Positions 8,722-17,700 of a DNA stretch of 64,000 nucleotides are shown one piece after another (the first letter of the stretch is position 1; the number at the start of each line of letters is the position of its first letter). Below the pieces are notes generated by a model. That model worked only from the letters and a program-made list of their open reading frames with translations, was not told the origin of the DNA and did not search any database. The position numbers and the translations under genes are program-made. Source of the stretch: Chloracidobacterium sp. (lineage in GTDB: Bacteria > Acidobacteriota > Blastocatellia > Pyrinomonadales > Pyrinomonadaceae); contig JADJTD010000001.1 of assembly GCA_016711345.1 (NCBI GenBank), positions 124,001 through 188,000 on the forward strand. Direction: 5' to 3'.

Positions 8722-9567
8722 CTACAAGTTGCAGTGAACGTCAGGCACGGCTGATGGAGTACAGTAGGCGGATCTAGTACTACCGCTCTCCAGATCAAAA
8801 TAGACCGCAAATCGCTTGAGGGTACGTGTCAAAAGCATTGACGAAAGCATCTCCGCCATTTCGACCGCCACTCGCTGATTCACGTTAAGCCCCTGCTCAC
8901 CTAGTCGAACGCGCTCGGGACACGACGCATCGCTCTTGGCTTCAACTTTTTCTGGCTTAAGAAGATCGGAATGTTGAAGCGATGGTGCCGGGAGTGCCCG
9001 ACAGATACTCGTTCCCGTAAAGTACTGCTCGGGTTTGAGTGCCTTTGTCGTCGAGCCCAGCAGCACCTGGCCCGATGTCTTGCCGTTTCCGCCGTCTATC
9101 CACCATACCCTCGACGATTCACCGTAACTTCGAAACTCATCAAGTGCTCGATGCATCTCTCGGCGAGCTCGGTAATTATCGACGCAGCCGACGATGATGC
9201 TCAGACTCCTGTAGTCGCTGTTCGAGTTTTTGAAATGTTTCTCCGGATCGAAACTCTCGCACGAGAAGTTTGTTTCAATTCCCCATGCCGTTGTAACCCG
9301 CTCTGCAAGGGTCTGGGCTTTGAATCGCCCGACCTCTGCAAAACAGAAATTGCTTCGCGGAATGTTATTGGCTTCGACTATATCTGGATCGACGATCAGC
9401 AATTCTGCGGATTTGTTCTGCTGTTCCTTTAGTTCGAAGATCAGTCGGGCTAAAGCAGGAACGACAAAAGAGCCTGTTCCTCCGGCGCCGACAACGATGA
9501 ATCGAAGAGTGTTAAATTCCACAGGCATCACAACGGCGGCCTGCGAGAGGCTAAGATCGATTTCCAT
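8722..9567 (-). CDS. ThiF/E1-like adenylating enzyme (PRTRC type)
   Basis: A 281-residue E1-like enzyme. The nucleotide site GAGGTG is at residues 27-32, the conserved Arg in NNIPRSNF at 71, the DN pair in VDNYRARREM at 130-131, and a candidate catalytic Cys at 216 (DASCPERV) followed by NQRVAVEMAEML. This matches the ThiF-family protein of PRTRC (ParB-related, ThiF-related cassette) systems. E1 enzymes adenylate the C-terminus of a ubiquitin-like protein and pass it to an E2 Cys. The ATG overlaps the JAB gene stop by one base (TAATG), so the pair is coupled. Substrates are unknown. Confidence 0.9.
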   Translation of the reverse strand: MEIDLSLSQAAVVMPVEFNTLRFIVVGAGGTGSFVVPALARLIFELKEQQNKSAELLIVDPDIVEANNIPRSNFCFAEVGRFKAQTLAERVTTAWGIETNFSCESFDPEKHFKNSNSDYRSLSIIVGCVDNYRARREMHRALDEFRSYGESSRVWWIDGGNGKTSGQVLLGSTTKALKPEQYFTGTSICRALPAPSLQHSDLLKPEKVEAKSDASCPERVRLGEQGLNVNQRVAVEMAEMLSSMLLTRTLKRFAVYFDLESGSTRSAYCTPSAVPDVHCNL

Positions 9568-10211
9568 TACAACATCATCTGAAGCAGAGCTGCGACCTCA
9601 TTCAGATCGACAACTCCGCTTGGCAGGTTGCCGATCCAGGAAAATGGAACTGGGGCAAGGTGGTCGTAAATGCCGCAACGGAATCTGAACTTCGGCTTGT
9701 CGTGGACGTCAGCAATGATACCGAATATTCGGAACTTGCCTGATTCATCACGATCATCGGCAGAACTGAACTGGTATGCCCCGTCAGGGTGCGTATGAAC
9801 CTCTATACAGGCATCTGAGTATTCGGGCCGTCTATCGTCGGCGATGGTTGAGGCATACGTTCTGTCCTTACTCGATGTGCTCCACTGCCACGCGTATCGC
9901 TCGCTATCCCAATAGATAAGATAAAGTTCTTCTCTAAAATTCTCCTTCGAATTGGAGGCCTGGGCGTGCTTACAAATTTCGTCCCAAATACGGCTTGGGA
10001 CTTTCGGCTTGTGCCATTTGATACCTACGAATACGGTTGGAAGGCCCTTTATCTCTCTAAATACCAGAGGAACTGAAACCGTAAATTCCTCACGCTGAGC
10101 CCTGAGAATTACTCCGTTTCCGGCAAGGAGGTACTCGTAGAGAATGCTTTCTACAGGCTCGAATCGTTCTTTTGCAATCCGATGACCGATGAACTCCCTT
10201 TCTCTTTCCAT
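9567..10211 (-). CDS. JAB/JAMM-domain isopeptidase-like protein (PRTRC protein A type)
   Basis: A 214-residue protein with a perfect JAMM zinc motif HxHx7SxxD: H139, H141, S149 and D152 (within EVHTHPDGAYQFSSADD). The N-terminal half (about 1-110) is a separate alpha/beta region, as in PRTRC system protein A. JAMM proteins hydrolyse isopeptide bonds to ubiquitin-like modifiers or trim modifier precursors. Its place directly before the E1 gene and after the E2-like gene supports a role as deconjugase or processing peptidase in this cassette. A substrate assignment would be inference. Confidence 0.88.
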   Translation of the reverse strand: MEREREFIGHRIAKERFEPVESILYEYLLAGNGVILRAQREEFTVSVPLVFREIKGLPTVFVGIKWHKPKVPSRIWDEICKHAQASNSKENFREELYLIYWDSERYAWQWSTSSKDRTYASTIADDRRPEYSDACIEVHTHPDGAYQFSSADDRDESGKFRIFGIIADVHDKPKFRFRCGIYDHLAPVPFSWIGNLPSGVVDLNEVAALLQMML

Positions 10212-10219
10212 AATTTTAT

Positions 10220-10903
10220 TCAGATCCGGGAGTCGTACCGTCGCTGTTCAACGATCGTTTCCCACGCGTCGTCGATCGTAGTGCTTGATAAGATCAGTTC
10301 GGACTTCGGAAACTTCTTCGCCTTGTCAGCCGCCAGTTTCCAAAGAAGTTCACGTACATCTTGTGGTTCAGAGTGGCATCGCTCGCTTGCGTGGTCTGCA
10401 TTGAATGGAGTGTCAAAAATTAGTTTCCAAACTTCGCTGACTGTAGAAGGATGGGTCTCAGGAACTTCGTTTTTTCCAAAGCAGATCTTACCGGAACCGA
10501 CATTCGGCAGCGGGGCGACGGCAAGGTTGGTATTAGCCGATATATGAGATGAAGCAGCGGCCCAAAGATAATATTCCCGTCCTTTACCAAGAAGGATGAG
10601 AGGGGGCATCGGGACTGAGATCTCAACAATTCCCTTGTCAGAAAAAGCGATGGTTATCTTTCGTATTGCGGCTGGTTCATACGATAAGATTGCATTGCCT
10701 TCGGGAGCCTCACGGTAACGCATAGCCCGCTTACCCAGCCATCCCGTATCTGTGTGGACCTTTCTAAATGCTCTCGCCACCTGCTCACTCGAAAGAGCCT
10801 TCAACGACACAGATGATTCTTTAAGATCGGCAAAGAGATATTGGCCCGGCAGAAAATAGAGAGCAGCTGACGCATCGGCAGGTATTTGCAGGGTGTTATT
10901 CAT
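10220..10903 (-). CDS. E2-like conjugating protein (PRTRC protein B type)
   Basis: A 227-residue protein with the pattern of prokaryotic E2 family D/PRTRC protein B: an N-terminal strand region, ISVPMPPLILLG at about 95-106, then APLPNVGSGKICFG with the candidate catalytic Cys at 141, and WKLIFDTPFNADHAS at about 159-173. E2-like folds carry a ubiquitin-like protein as a thioester on this Cys. The gene sits between the unknown 273-residue protein and the JAB gene with gaps of 3 and 8 bases, in the same operon as E1 and the ubiquitin-like gene. The catalytic-Cys assignment comes from its position in the motif and has not been tested. Confidence 0.82.
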   Translation of the reverse strand: MNNTLQIPADASAALYFLPGQYLFADLKESSVSLKALSSEQVARAFRKVHTDTGWLGKRAMRYREAPEGNAILSYEPAAIRKITIAFSDKGIVEISVPMPPLILLGKGREYYLWAAASSHISANTNLAVAPLPNVGSGKICFGKNEVPETHPSTVSEVWKLIFDTPFNADHASERCHSEPQDVRELLWKLAADKAKKFPKSELILSSTTIDDAWETIVEQRRYDSRI

Positions 10904-10906
10904 CGC

Positions 10907-11728
10907 TTACATTTGCCTCTCCGGCCCGATCTTTCCGGTATTCCAGAATGAAATAAGCTGGTAAAAGAATGTCTGAGCATTTTCTTCGATCCTTTTATCT
11001 AAATGCTCGAGATTTTTGAAGTACAGGTTTGCGGCCTGATACGCCTCGGTCAACCAGTCAACAGTTTCTTTGTCCCATTCGAAGAACTCCGGATATTGGC
11101 AGTTCGTAACGTCTAGCCACGGATTACCGGTGGAGTGATCGACCAGGCGGATCAGATCGCTGAAAGGTTTTGCTTTTGCCTCGCGCTTTTCCTTCCAGAT
11201 ATTTGCATGTGCCGTCTTGATCGGAGGCAGTGACTCTTTATCAACTCCGTACTTTTCAGAAAAGTAATTCCAGATCTCATCATCTTCGTTAAAATAGAAC
11301 ATCAGTCCGGCCAGGTAGCTGTCCCTCAAGTGTGCGAAATCAACTTCTTCGCAGCACAGGTCGAAGTTCATCGGCGGGATGGCAAATCGTTCTAGTTCTA
11401 ACTCAGGATCGTCATGCCAGTATTCAAGCAGTGGAAAGCGGTGGTCATTTATAAGCTGAAAGAACTCATTCGTCCGTTCGCTGTACGCCTTAAAATAACC
11501 TGCTCTATAGAGACTCTTTGTTGATCGTTCCCAGTCTTTTGGAAACGTTTCAATATAAAGCCGGTATTTGTGTTGTTCCGATACGACTCTGGAGACTGTT
11601 TCGCATGCATATAAGGCGTTGTGGCTTTTTGCTTTAAATCGAAGATATTCGAGGGAGCGGACCAGACGTTCGCCAAATCCAAAAATTGGTTTTCCGTTCT
11701 CGGCCGTCGCCAATCTTAATCCGGTCAT
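10907..11728 (-). CDS. Unknown protein at PRTRC protein F position
   Basis: A 273-residue, mostly helical soluble protein rich in aromatic and acidic residues (PLLEYWHDDPELELERF, FYFNEDDEIWNYFSEKYG, ending IEENAQTFFYQLISFWN). I recognise no catalytic motif. Its place between the ubiquitin-like group and the E2 gene is where PRTRC protein F is found in other systems, so it is probably the equivalent, but the sequence alone does not prove this. It starts 15 bases after the stop of the 81-residue gene. Confidence 0.65.
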   Translation of the reverse strand: MTGLRLATAENGKPIFGFGERLVRSLEYLRFKAKSHNALYACETVSRVVSEQHKYRLYIETFPKDWERSTKSLYRAGYFKAYSERTNEFFQLINDHRFPLLEYWHDDPELELERFAIPPMNFDLCCEEVDFAHLRDSYLAGLMFYFNEDDEIWNYFSEKYGVDKESLPPIKTAHANIWKEKREAKAKPFSDLIRLVDHSTGNPWLDVTNCQYPEFFEWDKETVDWLTEAYQAANLYFKNLEHLDKRIEENAQTFFYQLISFWNTGKIGPERQM

Positions 11729-11743
11729 ACGAGCTTATACACC

Positions 11744-11989
11744 TCAGAACCCGACCGGAACATAGTCGATCGCTGATGGCGGGCTCTTCTGAAACGCCTT
11801 TTGGTGGGATTCGATTGCTTCGATCTCCTGAGTGCCGATGGCCAGGATGTTCTTAGCCTCGTTCACTTCCTCGACGCTCAAAAGTTCCGCTGCCTCCCGC
11901 CGCATTAGTTGATCGGCAAGAATAATCGCCGGATTGATCTGCTCGATCTCAGCTCGCAGTAATTCGAGAGGCGATTCATCAGGCTGCAT
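11744..11989 (-). CDS. Small helical protein overlapping the ubiquitin-like gene
   Basis: An 81-residue protein starting at MQPDESPLELLRAEIEQINP (ATG at 11989). The upstream extension to 12079 overlaps the ubiquitin-like gene in another frame and is unlikely. It is predicted to be almost wholly helical to residue 60 and ends in a short Pro/Tyr/Val tail (SAIDYVPVGF). The start overlaps the end of the ubiquitin-like gene by 11 bases, so the two are tightly coupled. No family is recognised. Confidence 0.6.
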   Translation of the reverse strand: MQPDESPLELLRAEIEQINPAIILADQLMRREAAELLSVEEVNEAKNILAIGTQEIEAIESHQKAFQKSPPSAIDYVPVGF

Positions 11990-12284
11990 ACCCTTTATGC
12001 TGCGCTCGCTTGACGATAGTGACGCTAAGTTTGCCGTCCTTAACGTCGCGAGTAATGTTGGCATTCTCGATCGAAGCAAAATGCGGTTGAAGAACGACTT
12101 TCAGGGTCCTGTCTTCCTGTGCCAGCGACGCATCCAGTTCAAACGTCTGGCCCTCGATCTTTATCGTCGCCTTCGGATCGGTCACAGGAGCTGTCGCATC
12201 CGTACTTTCCGTCGATTCAGTTTCGCCGTTGTTCGACTTGCCGGGTGCATCTTCTTCCTGTGACGTGTTAGTTTCGTTTTCCAT
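11979..12284 (-). CDS. Ubiquitin-like protein (PRTRC protein C type)
   Basis: A 101-residue protein. The first 36 residues form an acidic, Ser/Thr/Asn-rich disordered tail. A compact domain follows from ATIKIEGQTFELDASL to SVTIVKRAQHKG. The pattern of a short strand, then LQPHFASIENANITRDV and a final strand with a basic TIVKRA, fits the prokaryotic ubiquitin-like family called PRTRC protein C. The C-terminus is HKG-YAA, so the last Gly is followed by three residues. A JAMM peptidase could expose that Gly (inference). It lies six bases after the 375-residue gene. Confidence 0.8.
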   Translation of the reverse strand: MENETNTSQEEDAPGKSNNGETESTESTDATAPVTDPKATIKIEGQTFELDASLAQEDRTLKVVLQPHFASIENANITRDVKDGKLSVTIVKRAQHKGYAA

Positions 12285-12290
12285 GATGTT

Positions 12291-13418
12291 CTATGACGCG
12301 AAGAGAGACTGTTGATCTCTCGCTGGTTCCTGCGGTATCGCAATTGAGGTTGAAGATCCGTCGGATTTCGAATCTGATTTCTCGGAAGTATTGTTGGGAT
12401 TTTTTGATGCCGCCTTGGGTGTTCGCTTTTTGGTTGCGGCCTGTTCCTTCTTCATCTTCTCGGCGGCCCATAGAGGAAGTGAGTTTCTGTACCGTTCGAG
12501 AGCCGCCGATAACGGATTGGATAGATTTAGCTCACCAGGTTCGCTACACCGGTTAATAAATGTAACTTCGGGAGCAAAGTCGTGCGAACGCACACTTACG
12601 ATGCAATCTCTCGTTCCGTTGGATTCGGGCAGCAACTGGATCACAGCCGTGACGGTACATGCTTCAAAGTTGTAGGGTTCTTTTTCAGACAGAACGACCG
12701 ACCTTACGAACTGTTCAGTACCGATTATGTCGGCTGGGACGGCTTCATCGGTTGAGTTCATCAACGGAGCAGTTTCAATGACTGCCTCGACACCAGTAGC
12801 CGATAGAATCGAATCGTGTTCTTTGGCTTCCCCGGTGGGGATACGCGCGTCCGATGGCGGAACGGAATTCTGTTCTGCACTTTGGTCACCCGTTGGCTCA
12901 ACGATTCCAAATGGCTCCGAAGGGCTCAACATCGAGACGATCTCTTCCTCGCATTCCGGCTTGCATTCGTTTGCGTAGGATGGTCGCTCGGAGCCTGATT
13001 CTTCTGTATGGACGATACCGAGAAACTCGTCTTTTGCCTCGACGAATTCATTCTTCACATCGGTGTTCGGTTCAGCAGATATCGCTGCTACGATTGCGGC
13101 CGTGTTTTCAATTGCACGCGGAATCGCTTGCTGAATTGGAGCGGATCTCCTAGGAAAGGTTTCGCGGTCGATATCTCGGAGCCTTTCCAGAAACTTGCTC
13201 AGGAAAATGTTCCGAATGGTTACTTCTTCATGCGACCGAGTCATGTACTCAGCACCTTTCCAGAGCTCCAACCCGATCTGCTGATTCGTCTGCCCGCTGC
13301 CTTGAAATCCCGCGTTCTGATGCACTTCAGACGCGAGCGTTTGGGCAGTAAAGATCAGTTGTTCGATTTTCTCGCGATTATCAAGAGGAATGAACGAACC
13401 GCTATTCAGAATTTCCAT
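12291..13418 (-). CDS. PRTRC-cassette protein of unknown function (E-like position)
   Basis: A 375-residue protein with an N-terminal helical region (about 1-95), a long acidic, low-complexity centre (about 105-225), a beta-rich part (TVTAVIQLLPES, CIVSVRSHDFAPEVTFIN) at about 245-300, and a Lys/Ala/Ser-rich tail after 330. It is the first gene of the PRTRC-like run, preceded by a GGTGGAG ribosome site. PRTRC protein E occupies a similar place in other systems, but I do not see clear motifs to call it. The long disordered centre and acidic charge are unusual. Confidence 0.6.
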   Translation of the reverse strand: MEILNSGSFIPLDNREKIEQLIFTAQTLASEVHQNAGFQGSGQTNQQIGLELWKGAEYMTRSHEEVTIRNIFLSKFLERLRDIDRETFPRRSAPIQQAIPRAIENTAAIVAAISAEPNTDVKNEFVEAKDEFLGIVHTEESGSERPSYANECKPECEEEIVSMLSPSEPFGIVEPTGDQSAEQNSVPPSDARIPTGEAKEHDSILSATGVEAVIETAPLMNSTDEAVPADIIGTEQFVRSVVLSEKEPYNFEACTVTAVIQLLPESNGTRDCIVSVRSHDFAPEVTFINRCSEPGELNLSNPLSAALERYRNSLPLWAAEKMKKEQAATKKRTPKAASKNPNNTSEKSDSKSDGSSTSIAIPQEPARDQQSLFAS

Positions 13419-13482
13419 ATCTCTATCTCCACCGCCTTATCCGCCGCCCTTTTATTCTCCAAATGCTTGTCGAACAAACAAG

Positions 13483-13509
13483 AAAGGCTCGCGAAAACCG
13501 CGAACCTTT
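13483..13509 (-). terminator. Hairpin terminator after sigma-54-type activator gene
   Basis: An 11-base-pair stem with one mismatch (AAAGGCTCGCG paired with CGCGAACCTTT, loop AAAAC) lies about 25 bases past the activator stop. On the minus strand it is followed by CTTGTTTGTT, a modest T-rich tail. It separates the activator from the PRTRC-like genes. Confidence 0.55.
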
Positions 13510-13532
13510 TGACCCAGCTCCTTTTGAAACGC

Positions 13533-14579
13533 CTATGCTGCAGCCGCCAGTGAGCCAGATGCGTTTGACGGAGTCACAAACCGTTCCTGATTCTTTTTCA
13601 GAATGCGGGAGATAGTTGAATGGGTGGTATTGATCGAACGCGCGGCCCGGCGCAGATTTCCGTTTGAACGCTTTAGGGCGTGTTCGACAAACATTGCGGC
13701 GGCCTTGATGTACACGCTATCAAGATCGTCTGTCGCCGGGTCGAGTGTGACGGTCAGGTAGTTGTTTTCCTTTTCGTCAGCTAATTCTAGTTCGGAACGG
13801 AATCTGGTCTCTCCACTAAGCATACTGTTGACGACCTGAAGAGTGATCGCCGGTTCGTCAATGGTTTCTACTGCAAGGCGGGTTGCGAAATTTCTAATCT
13901 CTCGATAGTTCCCCTTCCATTCGAGTTCCTGGATCGCTACAAGAACTTCTTTTTCGATTTGTAGAGGCTCCTCCAGCCCTATTGTGCCTCTATCGGTCTC
14001 TAACTGGTCGAGGAATGTCTCAACAATTCTTTCCTTTTGATAACGAAGCGGCAAGGTTTCAAGCTGAAGAATATTCAGACGGTCGAAGAGATCGGCCCTA
14101 AATGTCCCGTTCTTGACCATTGATCGGAGATCTCTTGAAGTCGCCGCAACAACTCGCACATCAATTTCGCGTTCCATCGTTCCGCCAACCCGACGAATGC
14201 GTCTTTCTTCGACCGCTTTCAGAAACTTCGCCTGAAGGCCAAGCGAGAGTTCTCCGATCTCGTCGAGGAAGAGTGTTCCGCCTTGTGCGGCTTCGAACAG
14301 ACCCGCTTTCGCAGCGATTGCACCGGTGAATGCACCTCGCTCGTATCCAAAAAGCTCTGACTCCAAAAGTTCAGACGTAAAACTGGCGCAGTTGACGCTT
14401 ACAAAATCTCGTTTCGACCTGGGACTAAGATCGTGCATTTGGTGGGCAATGGTTGTCTTTCCAGTGCCTCTTTCCCCCGTAATGAGGACGTAATGCGGAA
14501 CTCTGGCGAATAGGAGGACTTTTTCATCCAAGATCGACCTTCCCTTGAAAGCACTGTCATCAACATAATTATCGGCCAT
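13533..14579 (-). CDS. Sigma-54-type AAA activator with Fis HTH, no receiver domain
   Basis: A 348-residue protein: AAA core with Walker A GERGTGKT (35-42), the sigma-54 contact loop GAFTGA (82-87), Walker B with DE at 106-107 and a FRADLFDRL-type region. The C-terminal Fis-type helix-turn-helix is NLRRAARSINTTHSTISRIL (about 309-328). It lacks a receiver, GAF or PAS input domain, so its activity is probably controlled by abundance or by an unseen partner. It lies immediately upstream of the PRTRC-like operon on the same strand, so it may drive that operon. I found no clear -24/-12 promoter in the 115 bases ahead of it. Confidence 0.88.
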   Translation of the reverse strand: MADNYVDDSAFKGRSILDEKVLLFARVPHYVLITGERGTGKTTIAHQMHDLSPRSKRDFVSVNCASFTSELLESELFGYERGAFTGAIAAKAGLFEAAQGGTLFLDEIGELSLGLQAKFLKAVEERRIRRVGGTMEREIDVRVVAATSRDLRSMVKNGTFRADLFDRLNILQLETLPLRYQKERIVETFLDQLETDRGTIGLEEPLQIEKEVLVAIQELEWKGNYREIRNFATRLAVETIDEPAITLQVVNSMLSGETRFRSELELADEKENNYLTVTLDPATDDLDSVYIKAAAMFVEHALKRSNGNLRRAARSINTTHSTISRILKKNQERFVTPSNASGSLAAAA

Positions 14580-14694
14580 AAGGTAACTTCTCCCACGTAC
14601 AACTTTCGGCTTGCAGAGCTGTTTCGGCTACAAATCCGGTCTTTCCGTGCAAGAAAAACCCGATTCACCCATTCGATACTTAAGCCTGCATAAC

Positions 14695-14716
14695 TAAAAA
14701 CCCGCGATAAACGCGG
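14695..14716 (-). terminator. Rho-independent terminator after strawberry-notch gene
   Basis: On the minus strand CCGCG-TTTAT-CGCGG is followed by GTTTTT, a textbook intrinsic terminator, about 40 bases after the stop of the large helicase gene. It ends the helicase-methyltransferase-primase transcript. Confidence 0.8.
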
Positions 14717-14754
14717 TGGTTACCTTTTATATACCCTTTTTTTCTGATTTTTTT

Positions 14755-17700
14755 TTACATCGCGAATGTTTCGTTCAATAGCAGAATACCGTTCTGATCT
14801 ACAAGCACTTTCGCGGAGCCGCCAAGACTGTTCACGAATTCGAGAGCTGGTTCGATAAGCCATTCTGGTAGGATTACAGGTTCCTGTTTTGTGAGTTCCT
14901 CGGTTGCTGCCTGTAATTCCGGAAGAAACGATATGCTTGTCGATTCCGGCGGATAAAGAAACAAGACTTTTTCAAGAGCGAGCCCTGGTGATTCCTGTGG
15001 AAGAAAGAATCTCTGGCGCCCGTGCTGTACGATATTGACGAGTCCCATTCCCCGGAGTTCTCTGATCTGCTCGAAAGTGGAAGGACAAATTTCTGTGAGC
15101 AGTTGACCCTGGAACCGCGATGACCGCACGGTGACATCGTCGATCAAATTGACGCTGTTCTTTTCAAAATCGACTACCCGCATTACTTCATTCGCCGTTG
15201 TTGGAATACTTGATCGAAGGCCAAAGTGCTGACGGATATCTCTGAGCCATTCTTCCGATATCTTCACGCCAACGAGCCTCGTACCGTCATCAGTGGTAGT
15301 TCGAACGATATTCAGCGCATCGTGGCTGAGTGTCTTAAGATATTTCCATATGGGAAGCAATGCACCGCTGAGAATATGGACGGTTCTTTTCTCAAATTCA
15401 GGTATCTTGGTCTCCTCTTTGATCCACCAGTCTTCCGCCTTGGTTTTCGGAACGATCCGATACCGTTGATTCAACTCACTCTCGCGTAAATAGGCTACGT
15501 TGCGACCGCAAGGCTTTGTTATCGAGAACATCTGATACCGTTCCCCTGTTTCGGGATCAGTATGGGATAGAGTTTTTCTGACCGATATGAACGATCCGTC
15601 CCGTCGGTCCTGATAGAACTGGTGTATCTCGCTGGCCGCTATGTCCTGATATCTGGCCGGCGTCGTTGCAACTTTAAGTTCCAATTTGTAATAGACAGTC
15701 TTTGCTCCAGTCAGAGGATCTGAGTTAAGAACCTCCGGCGATCCCGAGACGGCGACTGACATAGCTTTCAGGTCTTCCATCCCGTCATCGAGTTTTCCTT
15801 TCTGTTTTAGGTATTCGATCGTTTCGAGGAATGTTGAATAGAAATAGTCAAAGAGAGCATTCTGTCGGTCCACCTCAAGCGAAAGCAGCCTGTTTAGGAA
15901 TCGAGGGATATTGGTCTTCTCGCTGTCGGGGATCTGCTCGTCACCATCGACCGTCTTAACAAGGCCCATATCTCTCAGCGCCTGTTTCGGATCTTCGAGC
16001 CCCTCGATCTCCCGGCCTCTCATGATGCCGGTCAGCACTACACTCAATGCCGAACGCCCTTCTCTTGATTCAAGATTATATTTATCAAGGTTGCCGGCCT
16101 TTTCGGCACGCCGGTCGCCCTTTGTGAGAGCTCCCATATTACCGAGTCTTCTGGCGATAGTTGAGGAAAACCTTTTCTCGCCTCCGAGTTCGGTGAACAC
16201 CAGCAGATAGACCGGCGGTGCAACTTGACCTGTGCGATGTGTGCGCCCGAAGTCCTGGATCTGTTTATCGGCTGACCATTTTAGCTCCGCAGCGATATGG
16301 AGGCGTCTCTGCTGATTCCCAACGGATTTGCCAGCATGAAGGCTGTCTCCGGTCGATGCCACCTCTGACATGACGGCGATCCTCTTATCACCGTTCTGAA
16401 AGGCGTTCTTTTCGTGGAGGTTGATAAGCTTTGAAGGAACACCAGCAAGTTGGCGCGGCCGATACTCCAGCGTGCCTTTTGCCGTCCGGATCAAGCGTTT
16501 CTTCCTGCCGGTCATCTCTGCAATATTCTCTACACCGAAATAGTTTACGAGTTGATCAAGCGGGTGCTCCGGAACCTCAAGAATTGATAGCTTATCCAGA
16601 AGTTCTGTTCGCAACTGCAAAGCGGCTCTGCTCTCAACCTGATCGCCATTGGCATCGACAAGCGGAATGTACTCTACGGTTCCGCTGTAAGGATTGGTTC
16701 TCTCCTGAAAACAGGCAGTTGGAAAGCAATTTGCGACCAGACGCGTAAGAGTTTCTCTCGGACTAAAATCCAGACTGTCAATCGCTTCTTCCTGGTCTGC
16801 TGCCCTTTCGATCTGCTTTTTGGTCTGGCTCTCGCCCGTGCCCGTTATCGACACCACAATTGACTCTTTTCTGCTGAGTGCATCTTCGATCTCGCGGATC
16901 AGCGTCGGAACCTTAAATGCTGTGATCAGATTGCGAAAGCACCGTTGATGCTCTGCCCAAAACTGATTGAGGGCGCTGCTTCGCGTGGCCTTGCCGGAGT
17001 TAGTTAGATCTAGGGCTCGATGGATATTTCGAAAGACTTCCTGCCAGCCTTGGGCCATGTTGTCATACATCCTTCGCTGGGTAGGGGTGAGTTTATGAAT
17101 GACCTCACGAAACTCAACCGACAGGCCCGACTCCGGATCGGTTCCCATACTCAGGTTGCCGCACAGGTATCGTCCCATCGCCTTAAGGTCGCGGCAGACC
17201 ATCTCTAAAGCCCCGACGCCTCCGGATTCGATCTCTTCGGCGAACTGCTCGAAGCCTATCGGAAAATTAGTCCCTGCCCCCCAAAGCCCAAGGCGCGACA
17301 TATAAGCGAGATGTCGAACCTCCCCTGCCGATGTTGCGGAAGAGTAGACCACTCTCACATCCGGAAACCTTTCGGGATTCTGGATCTCAAGTACGGCGGC
17401 TCCGGTCTGTGTAGATTTGCCCCGATCGTCGGCAAAAGCGTACTTAGCCTTATGCCCTTCATCAAAGATCACGACGCCGCTTAGGCCAAGCCAGCGGGTT
17501 ATCTGATCGAGCCGTTTATTGCCCTTTTTCGATCTGGCTATTAGCGATCGATATGTGCAGAAAACAATTCCGTCCTCGATGTCTATCTCCTGATCGGTTG
17601 GAAAGTCATTGATCAGCTTGATCGGCGGCGTCAACCCAAGTCTCTTGAACTCATCGGAGACAGCTTCGATCAGATCGGCCTTTACTGAAAACCAAACGGC

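Noticed and set aside
14580..14754. Search for a -24/-12 (sigma-54) promoter upstream of the activator and the PRTRC-like genes
   Set aside because: Candidate GG-N10-GC spacings do not fit at either place (13419-13532, 14580-14690).
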